The notes beneath the pieces are model-generated. The model made no database searches. It was not told the DNA's origin and worked only from the letters and a program-made list of their open reading frames with translations. DNA of 64,000 bases from Streptomyces sp. CC208A. GTDB taxonomy: Bacteria > Actinomycetota > Actinomycetes > Streptomycetales > Streptomycetaceae. The DNA lies in the NCBI RefSeq assembly GCF_030010625.1, contig NZ_JASCXN010000022.1, positions 62,001 to 126,000 on the forward strand. The letters run 5' to 3'. The position numbers and the translations under genes are program-made. This document shows, in pieces, positions 26,843 through 34,420 of the stretch (positions within the stretch are counted from its first letter, which is position 1; each line of letters starts with the position of its first letter).

Positions 26843-28323
26843 TGCCGTCCCGACCTCGCTCACCGATCTCCCTGAAACGGCTCCTCGCCGTCCTCTCGCC
26901 CCTGCTGCTCCTGGCCACCTTCTTCGGCGCCCAGCCGGCCGGCGCGGCGACCGTCGACACCAACGCCTGGTACGTCCTGGTCAACCGCAACAGCGGCAAG
27001 GCCCTGGACGTCTACAACCTGGCGACCGGCGACGGCGCCCGCATCACCCAGTGGACCAGGAACGACCAGAACCAGCAGCAGTGGCAGTTCGTCGACTCCG
27101 GCGACGGCTGGTTCCGCGTCAAGTCCCGCCACTCGGGCAAGGTCCTCGACGTCCAGGGCCGGTCCACCGCGAACGGCACCGCGATAGTCCAGTGGACCGA
27201 CGCCAACGCCACCAACCAGCAGTGGCGGCTCGCCGACAGCCCGGACGGCCACGTGAGGCTCATCGCGCGCCACAGCGGCAAGGCCCTCGAAGTGCAGGGC
27301 GGTTCCACCGCCGACGGCGCGAACATCGTCCAGTACGACGACTGGGGCGGCGCCAACCAGCAGTGGCGGATCGTCAGGGTCGGCTCCGGCAACCCGGGCA
27401 CGTGCGAGCTTCCCTCGACGTACCGCTGGTCGTCGACGGGCGCGCTGGCGCAGCCCAAGACGGGATGGGCCTCGCTCAAGGACTTCACCGTCGCTCCCCA
27501 CAACGGCAAGCAGGTCGTCTACGCGACGACCCATGGGAGCGCCGGGACGGGGAAGGCGTGGGGCGGGATGAACTTCACCCCGTTCACGAACTGGCAGGAG
27601 ATGGCCGCGGCCGGCCAGAACGCGCTGCCGTTCACCGCCGTCGCGCCCTCGCTCTTCTACTTCGCGCCGAAGAGCGTCTGGGTGCTCGCCTACCAGTGGG
27701 GCGGTTCCTCGTTCTCGTACCGGACGTCGAGCGATCCCACGAACCCGAACGGCTGGTCGTCGGAGCAGGTGCTGTTCACCGGCAAGCTCGACCAGTCCGG
27801 AACCGGTCCCATCGACCACGCCCTGATCGCCGACGAGTCGAACATGTACCTGTTCTTCGCCGGTGACAACGGCAAGATCTACCGGGCGAGCATGCCGATC
27901 GGAAACTTCCCCGGCAGCTTCGGCTCCTCGTACACGACGATCATGAGCGACACGGTGAAGAACCTGTTCGAGGCCCCGCAGGTCTACAAGCTCCAGGGCC
28001 AGAACAAGTACCTCATGATCGTCGAGGCCCGGGGGGTGAACGAGCACCGCTTCTTCCGCTCGTTCACGGCCACCAGCCTGAACGGCACGTGGACGCCCCA
28101 GGCCGCGACCGAGTCCAACCCCTTCGCCGGCAGGGCCAACAGCGGCGCCACCTGGACCAACGACATCAGCCACGGTGAACTGCTGCGCACCAGCGCCGAT
28201 CAGACCATGACCGTCGACCCCTGCAACCTGCAGCTTCTCTACCAGGGACGCAGCCCCGGCTCCGACGGCGTCGACTACGGCCTCCTCCCCTACCGCCCCG
28301 GCCTGCTGACCCTGCAGCGCTGA
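26842..28323 (+). CDS. GH62 alpha-L-arabinofuranosidase with N-terminal CBM13
   Basis: Secreted enzyme of 493 residues. After a signal peptide (LLLLATFFGAQPAGAATV) comes a ricin-type CBM13 with repeated QQW motifs (residues about 40-185), then a GH62 five-bladed propeller (STYRWSSTGALAQPKTGW, GPIDHALIADESNMYLFFAGDNGKIY, LFEAPQVYKL). It removes arabinose side chains from arabinoxylan, helping the xylanases. It resembles Streptomyces AbfB. ATG at 26842 shares a base with the previous stop. It is the last gene of the operon; tandem hairpins follow. Confidence 0.92.
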   Translation: MPSRPRSPISLKRLLAVLSPLLLLATFFGAQPAGAATVDTNAWYVLVNRNSGKALDVYNLATGDGARITQWTRNDQNQQQWQFVDSGDGWFRVKSRHSGKVLDVQGRSTANGTAIVQWTDANATNQQWRLADSPDGHVRLIARHSGKALEVQGGSTADGANIVQYDDWGGANQQWRIVRVGSGNPGTCELPSTYRWSSTGALAQPKTGWASLKDFTVAPHNGKQVVYATTHGSAGTGKAWGGMNFTPFTNWQEMAAAGQNALPFTAVAPSLFYFAPKSVWVLAYQWGGSSFSYRTSSDPTNPNGWSSEQVLFTGKLDQSGTGPIDHALIADESNMYLFFAGDNGKIYRASMPIGNFPGSFGSSYTTIMSDTVKNLFEAPQVYKLQGQNKYLMIVEARGVNEHRFFRSFTATSLNGTWTPQAATESNPFAGRANSGATWTNDISHGELLRTSADQTMTVDPCNLQLLYQGRSPGSDGVDYGLLPYRPGLLTLQR

Positions 28324-28340
28324 CGGTGTGACACGGAGGT

Positions 28341-28395
28341 CCGGCTCCGACAGGGAGCCGGCGTGGCGGGCCCGGTGTACGGCCGGGCCCGCCAC
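28341..28395 (+). terminator. Tandem hairpins after the xylan operon
   Basis: First hairpin CCGGCTCC-GACAG-GGAGCCGG (28341-28361); second has 13-bp arms 28363-28375 and 28383-28395 around a 7-base loop. There is no T tract, as is common in Streptomyces terminators. Confidence 0.6.
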
Positions 28396-28449
28396 GGCCG
28401 GGTACCGGGAGCGAGCGGAGCGCGGCTTCCGTATGTGAACCTGGTGGAC

Positions 28450-28812
28450 ATGTCGATCATCGCAACCGTCGTGGTGCTGCTCATCGCCGCGCTCCACGTC
28501 TACATCCTGGTCCTGGAGATGTTCCTGTGGACCGGTCCCCGGGCCCGGGCCGCGTTCGGGACCAGCGCCGAGTTCGCCGCCGAGACGAAGGCGCTCGCGG
28601 CCAATCAGGGCCTGTACAACGGCTTCCTCGCCGCCGGCCTCGTGTGGGGCGCGGTGGCGTCCGACCCGGTGGGCTTCCAGGCGAAGGTGTTCTTCCTGGT
28701 GTGCGTGGCCGTGGCCGGTGCGTACGGTGCCGCCACGGCCAGCCGGAAGATCCTCTTCGTCCAGACCGTCCCGGCGCTGATCGGTCTGGCACTGGTGCTG
28801 GCCGCCCACTGA
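28450..28812 (+). CDS. DUF1304-family membrane protein
   Basis: Small membrane protein of 120 residues with four predicted helices. The N-terminus MSIIATVVVLLIAALHVYILVLEM with ALHVYILVLEMFLW is characteristic of DUF1304. Function unknown. ATG at 28450 is taken; GTG at 28435 is an alternative with no better ribosome site. It is separated from the precursor peptide gene by about 100 bases that contain direct repeats and so is probably not part of the RiPP unit. Confidence 0.8.
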   Translation: MSIIATVVVLLIAALHVYILVLEMFLWTGPRARAAFGTSAEFAAETKALAANQGLYNGFLAAGLVWGAVASDPVGFQAKVFFLVCVAVAGAYGAATASRKILFVQTVPALIGLALVLAAH

Positions 28813-28818
28813 GCGACG

Positions 28819-28850
28819 GGCTTTGGCGGGACTCTGGGGCGGCTTTGGCG
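28819..28850 (+). promoter_or_regulatory. Three direct repeats at 11-bp pitch (SARP-box-like)
   Basis: GGCTTTGGCG occurs exactly at 28819-28828 and 28841-28850, 22 bases apart. The middle position 28830-28839 (GACTCTGGGG) matches at 7 of 10 bases. Three repeats one helical turn apart are the signature of SARP activator sites. An A-rich -10-like segment (AGAAGAAT) begins about seven bases after the last repeat, the usual SARP geometry. A SARP gene lies at the end of the same locus. Confidence 0.65.
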
Positions 28851-28919
28851 CGGCGCAGAAGAATCTCCGGTGGCCGACAGGCCATGTGCCACCAGCCGTC
28901 ACCAGAGAGAGGAACCGCC

Positions 28920-29030
28920 ATGCAGAAGAACAAGGCGCAGAAGAACAAGATGAAGAAGATCCAGATCCGCAAGGCCGGTCCGGTCCGCCTGACCTCCTCG
29001 GCCTGCTCGACGTACCCGGTCGCCAACTGA
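28920..29030 (+). CDS. Candidate RiPP precursor peptide, 36 aa
   Basis: A short gene with AGAGAGGAACC upstream of ATG 28920. The leader is Lys/Gln/Asn-rich (MQKNKAQKNKMKKIQIRKAG) and the C-terminal part is PVRLTSSACSTYPVAN, with Thr, Ser, one Cys and one Tyr available for modification. A Lys-rich leader with a residue-diverse tail is typical of RiPP precursors. The next gene codes for a PqqD-like domain that usually binds such leaders. A 42-bp palindrome follows the stop. I recognise no described family with this core. A single Cys argues against multiple lanthionines; Ser/Thr/Cys/Tyr are the likely targets. The alternative is a small basic regulatory protein. Confidence 0.7.
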   Translation: MQKNKAQKNKMKKIQIRKAGPVRLTSSACSTYPVAN

Positions 29031-29054
29031 GTCCAGCGCACGTGAAGTGCCGTT

Positions 29055-29096
29055 CCGGGTTCCGGTGGCGGGCCGCGGCCCGCCACCGGAACCCGG
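29055..29096. terminator. 42-bp perfect palindrome after the precursor gene
   Basis: Perfect inverted repeat with 21-base arms (CCGGGTTCCGGTGGCGGGCC and one more base) and no loop, 25 bases after the precursor stop and 58 bases before the next start. It should act as a partial terminator or 3' stabiliser, giving excess precursor over enzyme transcripts. No T tract follows. Confidence 0.75.
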
Positions 29097-29153
29097 GCGG
29101 TGGACGGGCGCCGCGCGTGCGCGGCGCCGGACCACGCCGACGAAGGAGCCGGG

Positions 29154-30416
29154 ATGGCGGATCAGGAACTACGTGAGGGCACCGCGCCGCCGGACGCCCC
29201 GGACGTCGCCGCGGCGCGCGACCTCGACAGCCCGCTGGTGCTCCACCGCCTCGTCCATCTGGAGGAGGACGGCGAGGTCACGATCGGCCGCCCGGACACC
29301 GACTCCTTCGCCATCTTCCCGCCGGACGGCGCCGCGCTGGTGCGCCGCCTCCAGGAGGGCGCCACACCGCGGCAGGCCGCCGACTGGTACGCGGCCGAGT
29401 ACGGCGAACCCATCGACGTCGCCGACGTCGTCGAGGCGCTGTACGAACTGGACTTCGTGGCCCCCGGGACCGGCCCCGCCCAGGACGGCGCCCCGCCGGT
29501 GCGCTGGCAGCGACTGGGGCGGGCGCTGTTCTCGCCGGTGGCGTGGCTCTGCTACGGCGCCGTGGTGGCCTGGGCGACGGTGCTGGTGGTACGCAGCCCC
29601 GAACTGCTGCCCACCCCCCGGGCCATGGTGTTCAGCGAGTACTACTCCCTGATCATGGTGGTGATGACGGTCGCCGCCGCACCGCTCATCGCGATCCACG
29701 AGATCTACCACGCGCTGGCCGGCCGCCGCCTCGGCATCGGGTCGCGCACCCGGATGTCGTACCGCTTCTACTTCCTCGTGGTCGAGACCTCGCTGGACGG
29801 CCTGGTCGTGGTGGAGCGCCGCAGACGCTATCTGCCGATCCTGGCGGGGATGCTCGTCGACGTGGTCCTGATCGGTGTGCTGATCATCGCGGCGGACCTC
29901 ACCGGCGGGCCCGGCGCCGGAGGACCGGCCGCCCGGGTCTGCCTGGCGGTGGCCTTCGCCGCGGTGATCCGGGTGCTGTGGCAGTTCTTCTTCTACCTGC
30001 GCACCGACGTCTACGTGCTGATCAGCACGGCCCTCGGCTGCGTGGACCTGCACACCACGGCCACCCGGATGCTCCGCAACCGGTGCAACCGGCTGCTGCG
30101 GCGCCCGGACCGGCTCCTCGACGAGTCCGCGTGGCACCCGGCGGACCGGCGGGCGGCACGCTGGTACTCCTGGCTCATCCCGGTCGGCTACACGCTCAGC
30201 CTGAGCACCTTCCTGCTCGGCCTGGGGCCGGTCTTCTACGACATGATCGGCGCCGCCCTCGGCCGCTTCACGGCGGACCGGCCGGACTGGGTCATGCTCG
30301 CGGACGGCACGGTCTTCCTGCTGCTGACCTTCCTCCAGATCGGCATCGCCCTCTGGCTCGGCGCCCGCGACCGGCTCCGCAGGCGCCGCGACCGGACCCG
30401 GCACGTCATCGCCTGA
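29154..30416 (+). CDS. PqqD-like domain fused to M50-type membrane zinc protease
   Basis: Protein of 420 residues. Residues about 20-105 (LVHLEEDGEVTIGRPDTDSF, ALVRRLQEGATPRQAADWYA, VADVVEALYELDFV) show the PqqD/RiPP-recognition-element fold pattern. The rest has about six membrane helices with HEIYH at 182-186, a HExxH zinc-protease motif inside a helix as in site-2/M50 proteases. ATG at 29154 has AAGGAG. Inferred role: bind the leader peptide of the 36-residue precursor through the RRE, cleave it in or at the membrane and perhaps pass it out. Third metal ligand not identified with confidence. It is the best evidence that the upstream peptide is a RiPP. Confidence 0.75.
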   Translation: MADQELREGTAPPDAPDVAAARDLDSPLVLHRLVHLEEDGEVTIGRPDTDSFAIFPPDGAALVRRLQEGATPRQAADWYAAEYGEPIDVADVVEALYELDFVAPGTGPAQDGAPPVRWQRLGRALFSPVAWLCYGAVVAWATVLVVRSPELLPTPRAMVFSEYYSLIMVVMTVAAAPLIAIHEIYHALAGRRLGIGSRTRMSYRFYFLVVETSLDGLVVVERRRRYLPILAGMLVDVVLIGVLIIAADLTGGPGAGGPAARVCLAVAFAAVIRVLWQFFFYLRTDVYVLISTALGCVDLHTTATRMLRNRCNRLLRRPDRLLDESAWHPADRRAARWYSWLIPVGYTLSLSTFLLGLGPVFYDMIGAALGRFTADRPDWVMLADGTVFLLLTFLQIGIALWLGARDRLRRRRDRTRHVIA

Positions 30417-30461
30417 CGCCGGCGCCCGCCACGCGCCCCCGCCCACCTCCGAAGGCCCTCA

Positions 30462-32612
30462 GTGAAAGGCAGAAACGTGAGCGGTCACCACTGGATCTCC
30501 GCCCCGCACCCCCGCCGACGCGAGCGGCTGCGGGACGCCCTCGGCCTGCCCGGTCCGTCGCTCGCCGTGGACGCGCACCGCCGGCTGCGCGGTCCGTACA
30601 CCGCCGCCGGGACGCTGCTGCGCGCGTTCGCGCCGGAGGTCCTGCGGGCCAGGCCCGGGCTCGCGGACCGGCACTACATCGAACTGCAGCAGAGCACCCC
30701 GGAGTTGACGCCCCTGGTGCCCCCGCTGGTCCGGGGCCTCGAAGAACAGTCCTCGGCCGGCGAGATCAGCCGGTACCCGGCGCGGCTGCACTCGCTGCGG
30801 GTGGCGCACGGGCTCGTGGAGTTCCTCCTCGCGGCGCTGCCCGATGCGACGGACGCGCCCCGCACCCTGATCGTGACGAACGTCGAGCACGCCGACGTCA
30901 CCGACCAGGAGTTCCTGGCCGTGGCGCTGCGCCGGATACCGCCGGAGCTGCTGACGATCGTGGCCTGCTCGGGCCGGGAGCCGCTGCGGGAGCCGCCGGG
31001 CGAGGTCTCGATCTCGCTGCCGGAGGCGCTGACGACGTACGCGAACCTGGTCACCGGCCCGCCGGAGCCGGAGCCGGACGCCGGGCCGTCGGCCGTGGCC
31101 GGGGACCCGGCGGCGGTACGGCGCGCGGCCCGCCGCTTCGTGGACGGCGACTGCGTCGGCGACGAGCCGGGCCCGGCCGCCGCCTACGCGGCGCTCACGC
31201 CCTCCGAACGGGCCGCCCTGCACGAACGGAGGGCCGGGGAGCTGGCCGGGCGGGTCGAGGCCGGCGAGACCTCGTGGCGCCTGGGGGCCCTGCCGTACCA
31301 CCTGCTGCGGGGCACGGACCCCGTCGGTGCCGGAGTGGCGGCGGCGCGCCGGGCCCTCGACCACTGCAAGTACCTGGGCTTCTACCACATCTCGGCCGAG
31401 CTCAGCGAGGCCGCGAGGGCCTTCCTGACCGTCGAGGAGCACCCCGACGCCTGGTGGTACTTCATCCGCGAGGCCAGCGCCTGCCTGGCGGCGGGCGGCC
31501 GGCCGGACGAGTCGGCGGCCCTCCAGCACGAGGCCCGTACCCACACCCAGAGCGCGACCCACCACATGAAGCTCGCCTACGAGACCGGGATGCTCTACGC
31601 CCGCCACTACCCGCCGGAGCGGCGCGACGAGGGCCTGGCACGCGCCTGGGTCAACCAGGCCATCGGCATCGCCGACCTGCTGCCGGACCCCGACGAGCGG
31701 GCCTTCTTCTCGGTGTTCAACCGCAACGGCCTGGCGCTGGTCGAGGTCCGGGCCGGGCGGCCGGACGAGGCGCTGCGGCTCCTCGACGAGGGGATCGAGC
31801 GGCTGGACCGGGAACTGGGCCTCGGCAGGCGCAGCTGGCACCGGACCGGGCTGCGCTACAACCGGGCCCAGGTGAACGCGATGAGCGGGCGGCTGGCGGA
31901 AGCCCTGGAGGACTACGCCGAGATCCTGGAGGCGGACGCCGGCTTCTCCGACCACCACTTCAACCGGGGCACCATCCTGCGCAAGCTGGGCCGCGCGGAG
32001 GAGGCGATCGCCGAGTACACCAGGGCGCTGCGCCTGGAGCCGCCGTTCCCCGAGGCGTACTACAACCGGGGCGACGCCCGGCTGGAACTGGGGGACACCG
32101 AGGGTGCCCTGGCGGACTTCGACCGCACGCTGGAACTCGAACCCGGCCATCCGGAGGCCTCGCTCGGCCGGGCCGGTCTCCTGGCCGACCTCGGCGACAC
32201 CGCGGCGGCGCTGGAGAGCGTCACCGGCGGTCTCGCCCAGCACCCGGACCACCCGCACCTGCTGTCGCTGCGCGGACGGCTCCTCGCGGAGGAGGGGGAC
32301 GTCCCCGCCGCCCGGGAGGCGCTGGAGGCCGCGCTGCGCAACGACCCCGGACTCGCCGAGGCCTGGGCGGTACGCGCCGAACTGGCGTACCTGGACGGCG
32401 ACCTGGACCTGTCCGTGGCCGACTTCGACCGGGCCGTGGGCCTCGCGGACCGCGCGGACTTCCGCTTCAACCGCGGTGTCGTCCACGAGGCGGCCGGCCG
32501 CTACGGCGAGGCAGCCGCGGACTTCGAGGCGGTCCTGGCCGCCACCGGCGACCCCGACGCCCGCAGCCGCCTGGACGACTGCCTGCGCGCCGCCGGGCAG
32601 GCCCGTGCGTAG
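30462..32612 (+). CDS. TPR-repeat protein with degenerate ATPase-like front end
   Basis: Cytoplasmic protein of 716 residues. The N-terminal third contains a Walker-B-like strand TLIVTNVEHADVTDQEFL (about residue 136) and sensor-like LLTIVACSG, but where a P-loop is expected it reads HRRLRGPYTAAGTLLRAF with no GxxxxGK. So it looks like a STAND/LuxR-type ATPase that lost nucleotide binding. From about residue 370, helical repeats end in clear TPRs (DHHFNRGTILRKLGRAEEAI, EAYYNRGDARLELGDTEGAL). It may be a scaffold for the peptide or its enzymes. Start GTG 30462; GTG 30477 is possible. It follows the protease gene by 45 bases. Confidence 0.75.
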   Translation: MKGRNVSGHHWISAPHPRRRERLRDALGLPGPSLAVDAHRRLRGPYTAAGTLLRAFAPEVLRARPGLADRHYIELQQSTPELTPLVPPLVRGLEEQSSAGEISRYPARLHSLRVAHGLVEFLLAALPDATDAPRTLIVTNVEHADVTDQEFLAVALRRIPPELLTIVACSGREPLREPPGEVSISLPEALTTYANLVTGPPEPEPDAGPSAVAGDPAAVRRAARRFVDGDCVGDEPGPAAAYAALTPSERAALHERRAGELAGRVEAGETSWRLGALPYHLLRGTDPVGAGVAAARRALDHCKYLGFYHISAELSEAARAFLTVEEHPDAWWYFIREASACLAAGGRPDESAALQHEARTHTQSATHHMKLAYETGMLYARHYPPERRDEGLARAWVNQAIGIADLLPDPDERAFFSVFNRNGLALVEVRAGRPDEALRLLDEGIERLDRELGLGRRSWHRTGLRYNRAQVNAMSGRLAEALEDYAEILEADAGFSDHHFNRGTILRKLGRAEEAIAEYTRALRLEPPFPEAYYNRGDARLELGDTEGALADFDRTLELEPGHPEASLGRAGLLADLGDTAAALESVTGGLAQHPDHPHLLSLRGRLLAEEGDVPAAREALEAALRNDPGLAEAWAVRAELAYLDGDLDLSVADFDRAVGLADRADFRFNRGVVHEAAGRYGEAAADFEAVLAATGDPDARSRLDDCLRAAGQARA

Positions 32613-33147
32613 GGTGACGGAGGGCACCGCTCTGGCCGACGGACAGCCGCCGGCCGGAGAGCCCGCCGAGGGCGTGCTCGCCGAGCGGTTCACCGAGGCC
32701 ATGTCCCGGCTGGTGTCCGGCGTGGCGGTGGCGACCGCGCGGCGGGCGGACGGCCGCCCCACCGGCATGCTGGTGTCCTCGCTGTGCTCCTACAGCGTGC
32801 GGCCCCCGTCCGTCCTGATGGCCGTCGCCGACGGCTCCCGGACCGGCCGGGAGCTGAGCGCCGGGCCGGGCACGGCCTTCGGGCTCCACCTGCTGGGCGC
32901 GGACGGCGAGACGCTGGCCCGGGTGTTCGCGGGCGGCGCGGACGACAAGTTCGCGGACGTCCTGTGGGAGTGGGACGGCGAGGTGCCCCGGCTGCTCGGC
33001 GCGGACGGCTACCTGCGCTGCCGGGTCGCCGCGGCCTTCCCGCACGGCGACCACACGGCGCTGGTGGGCGAGGTGTCCTCCTGCGTACCGGGGGAGGGGC
33101 AGCCCCTGGTCTACTACCGGCGCCGTCTGGACTGGCGGCTGCGCTGA
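32605..33147 (+). CDS. Flavin-reductase-family FMN-binding split-barrel protein
   Basis: Protein of about 180 residues with MSRLVSGVAVATARR, GMLVSSLCSYSVRPPSVLMAV and AFGLHLLGADGETLARVFAG, the pattern of flavin reductase-like split barrels. ALVGEVSSC and PLVYYRRRLDW close the fold. GTG 32605 overlaps the stop of the TPR gene; GTG 32614 is an alternative. In the RiPP locus it could oxidise or reduce a residue of the peptide, or supply reduced flavin. No partner monooxygenase is encoded here. Confidence 0.8.
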   Translation: MRRVTEGTALADGQPPAGEPAEGVLAERFTEAMSRLVSGVAVATARRADGRPTGMLVSSLCSYSVRPPSVLMAVADGSRTGRELSAGPGTAFGLHLLGADGETLARVFAGGADDKFADVLWEWDGEVPRLLGADGYLRCRVAAAFPHGDHTALVGEVSSCVPGEGQPLVYYRRRLDWRLR

Positions 33148-33194
33148 GCACGGGAAGGCCCGCGTCGGCGAGGTCTACGCCGGTGAGGCCCGCG

Positions 33195-34082
33195 TCAGCG
33201 CGAGGGAAAACGTTCCTGCACGCCGTTCGGTGCCGGCCGGCAGTGCTCGTGCCCGGCGTTGAGCGGAGGCCGTACCCGCAACACCGCCTGCTGTGCCGCC
33301 CGGAGGGCGGCCCCCGGTTCGATGCCACCGGCCGCCACCACCACCCGCCGGGCCTCGGCGTACACCTCGAGGGCCTCGGTCTGCCGGCCGGTGGCGGCCA
33401 GCGCCAGCATCAGCTGCTCGTGGAAGGCCTCCCGCAGGGGATAGCGGGCGCACAGCTCCCGGAGTTCGCCGGTGACCTCCCGGGCGCGACCCTGGCAGAT
33501 GTCCGCGCCGATCCGGTCCTGCACCACCGCCAGCTGCTCATCGGCGAGCCGGTCGCCGTAGAAACCGGGCAGGTCCGCGTGGGTCAGATCGCCCAGCGGC
33601 GTACCGCGCGAGAGCGCCAGGGCGCGCCGGAAGGCGTGGTCGGCGGCCCGGCAGTCGCCGGCGGCCAGCCGGCTGCGGCCCAGGGCCGCCTGCTCGCGGA
33701 ACTCGTCCAGATCGAGTTCCCCTGGCCCCACGCGCAGCAGATAACCAGCCCCCACCGTCGGCAGCAGCGGATGGTGGCGGGCGTCACGGCCGTCGCGGCT
33801 GTGACCGGGATCCAGAACCCGGCGCAGGCCCGACACGTACATCTGGAGCGCCGCCGACGCCGAACGGGGCGGCCGGCCGTTCCACAGGTCCTCGATCAGG
33901 GCGTCCGCGGAGGACTGCTGGTTGGCGCGCAGTAACAACAGGGCCAGCAACGCACGGGACTTGAGCGCCGTCGGCGTACACGGCCGCCCTCCGAGCCGCA
34001 GCTCCAGCGGCCCCAGGACCAGATAGCGCGGCCCATGCCGCGCCGCCCCTGCGCCCGCCGGCCCCCAGGATTCCGGGGGCAT
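33195..34082 (-). CDS. SARP-family transcriptional activator
   Basis: Protein of about 295 residues. A winged-helix DNA-binding domain (YLVLGPLELRLGGRPC, SRALLALLLLRANQ, SADALIEDLWNGRPPRSASAALQMYVSGLRRVLD) is followed by a bacterial transcriptional activation domain of helical hairpins (CRAADHAFRRALALSRGTPL, REAFHEQLMLALAATGRQTEALEVYAEARR). Small SARPs activate antibiotic or peptide clusters by binding direct repeats at 11- or 22-bp spacing. The repeats upstream of the precursor gene are the likely target. ATG at 34082 is chosen because it lies just before the conserved domain; GTG 34136 and ATG 34325 are possible. It is convergent with the flavin-reductase gene. Confidence 0.85.
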   Translation of the reverse strand: MPPESWGPAGAGAARHGPRYLVLGPLELRLGGRPCTPTALKSRALLALLLLRANQQSSADALIEDLWNGRPPRSASAALQMYVSGLRRVLDPGHSRDGRDARHHPLLPTVGAGYLLRVGPGELDLDEFREQAALGRSRLAAGDCRAADHAFRRALALSRGTPLGDLTHADLPGFYGDRLADEQLAVVQDRIGADICQGRAREVTGELRELCARYPLREAFHEQLMLALAATGRQTEALEVYAEARRVVVAAGGIEPGAALRAAQQAVLRVRPPLNAGHEHCRPAPNGVQERFPSR

Positions 34083-34420
34083 GCCGGGACGCCATCCCGA
34101 ACCGCCCTCAGCACCGCCCGCCACCGTGCTTTTCACGCGCTGTAACGCCACCGCTGTCGACTCCCCCGTCACCGTCAGTTGTGCGCAGGATGTGCGTGAA
34201 CCGTGCCCAATGTGAGGGGATCCGCCCTGGACCGGCAAGGCTCGAATCGAGCCATCCTGGGTCGCGGAGGTCCCGGACGGCGCGGTCCCCGTCTCCTCCG
34301 CACAGGGGGCCGTCCGCGATCGCAAAGTGGGGAAAGCGCCCCAGGAGCCCCACGCTCCGGCGTAGTCTGCGTGCGTAACCGCAGGCGGGCCGGGGTGGCC
34401 TGCCGTGCGGCGGAGGTGTC
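34083..34420. other. Intergenic region between SARP and the 761-aa gene
   Basis: Divergent promoter region. It contains a small inverted repeat GGCTCGA-A-TCGAGCC at about 34240 and a TAGTCT -10-like box near 34363. GGAGG at 34411-34415 serves the 761-residue gene. Alternative SARP starts fall within it. Confidence 0.4.

Noticed and set aside
28920..34082. Daptide or lanthipeptide assignment of the peptide locus
   Set aside because: No dehydratase/cyclase, decarboxylase, aminotransferase or methyltransferase gene is present, and only one Cys is in the core.
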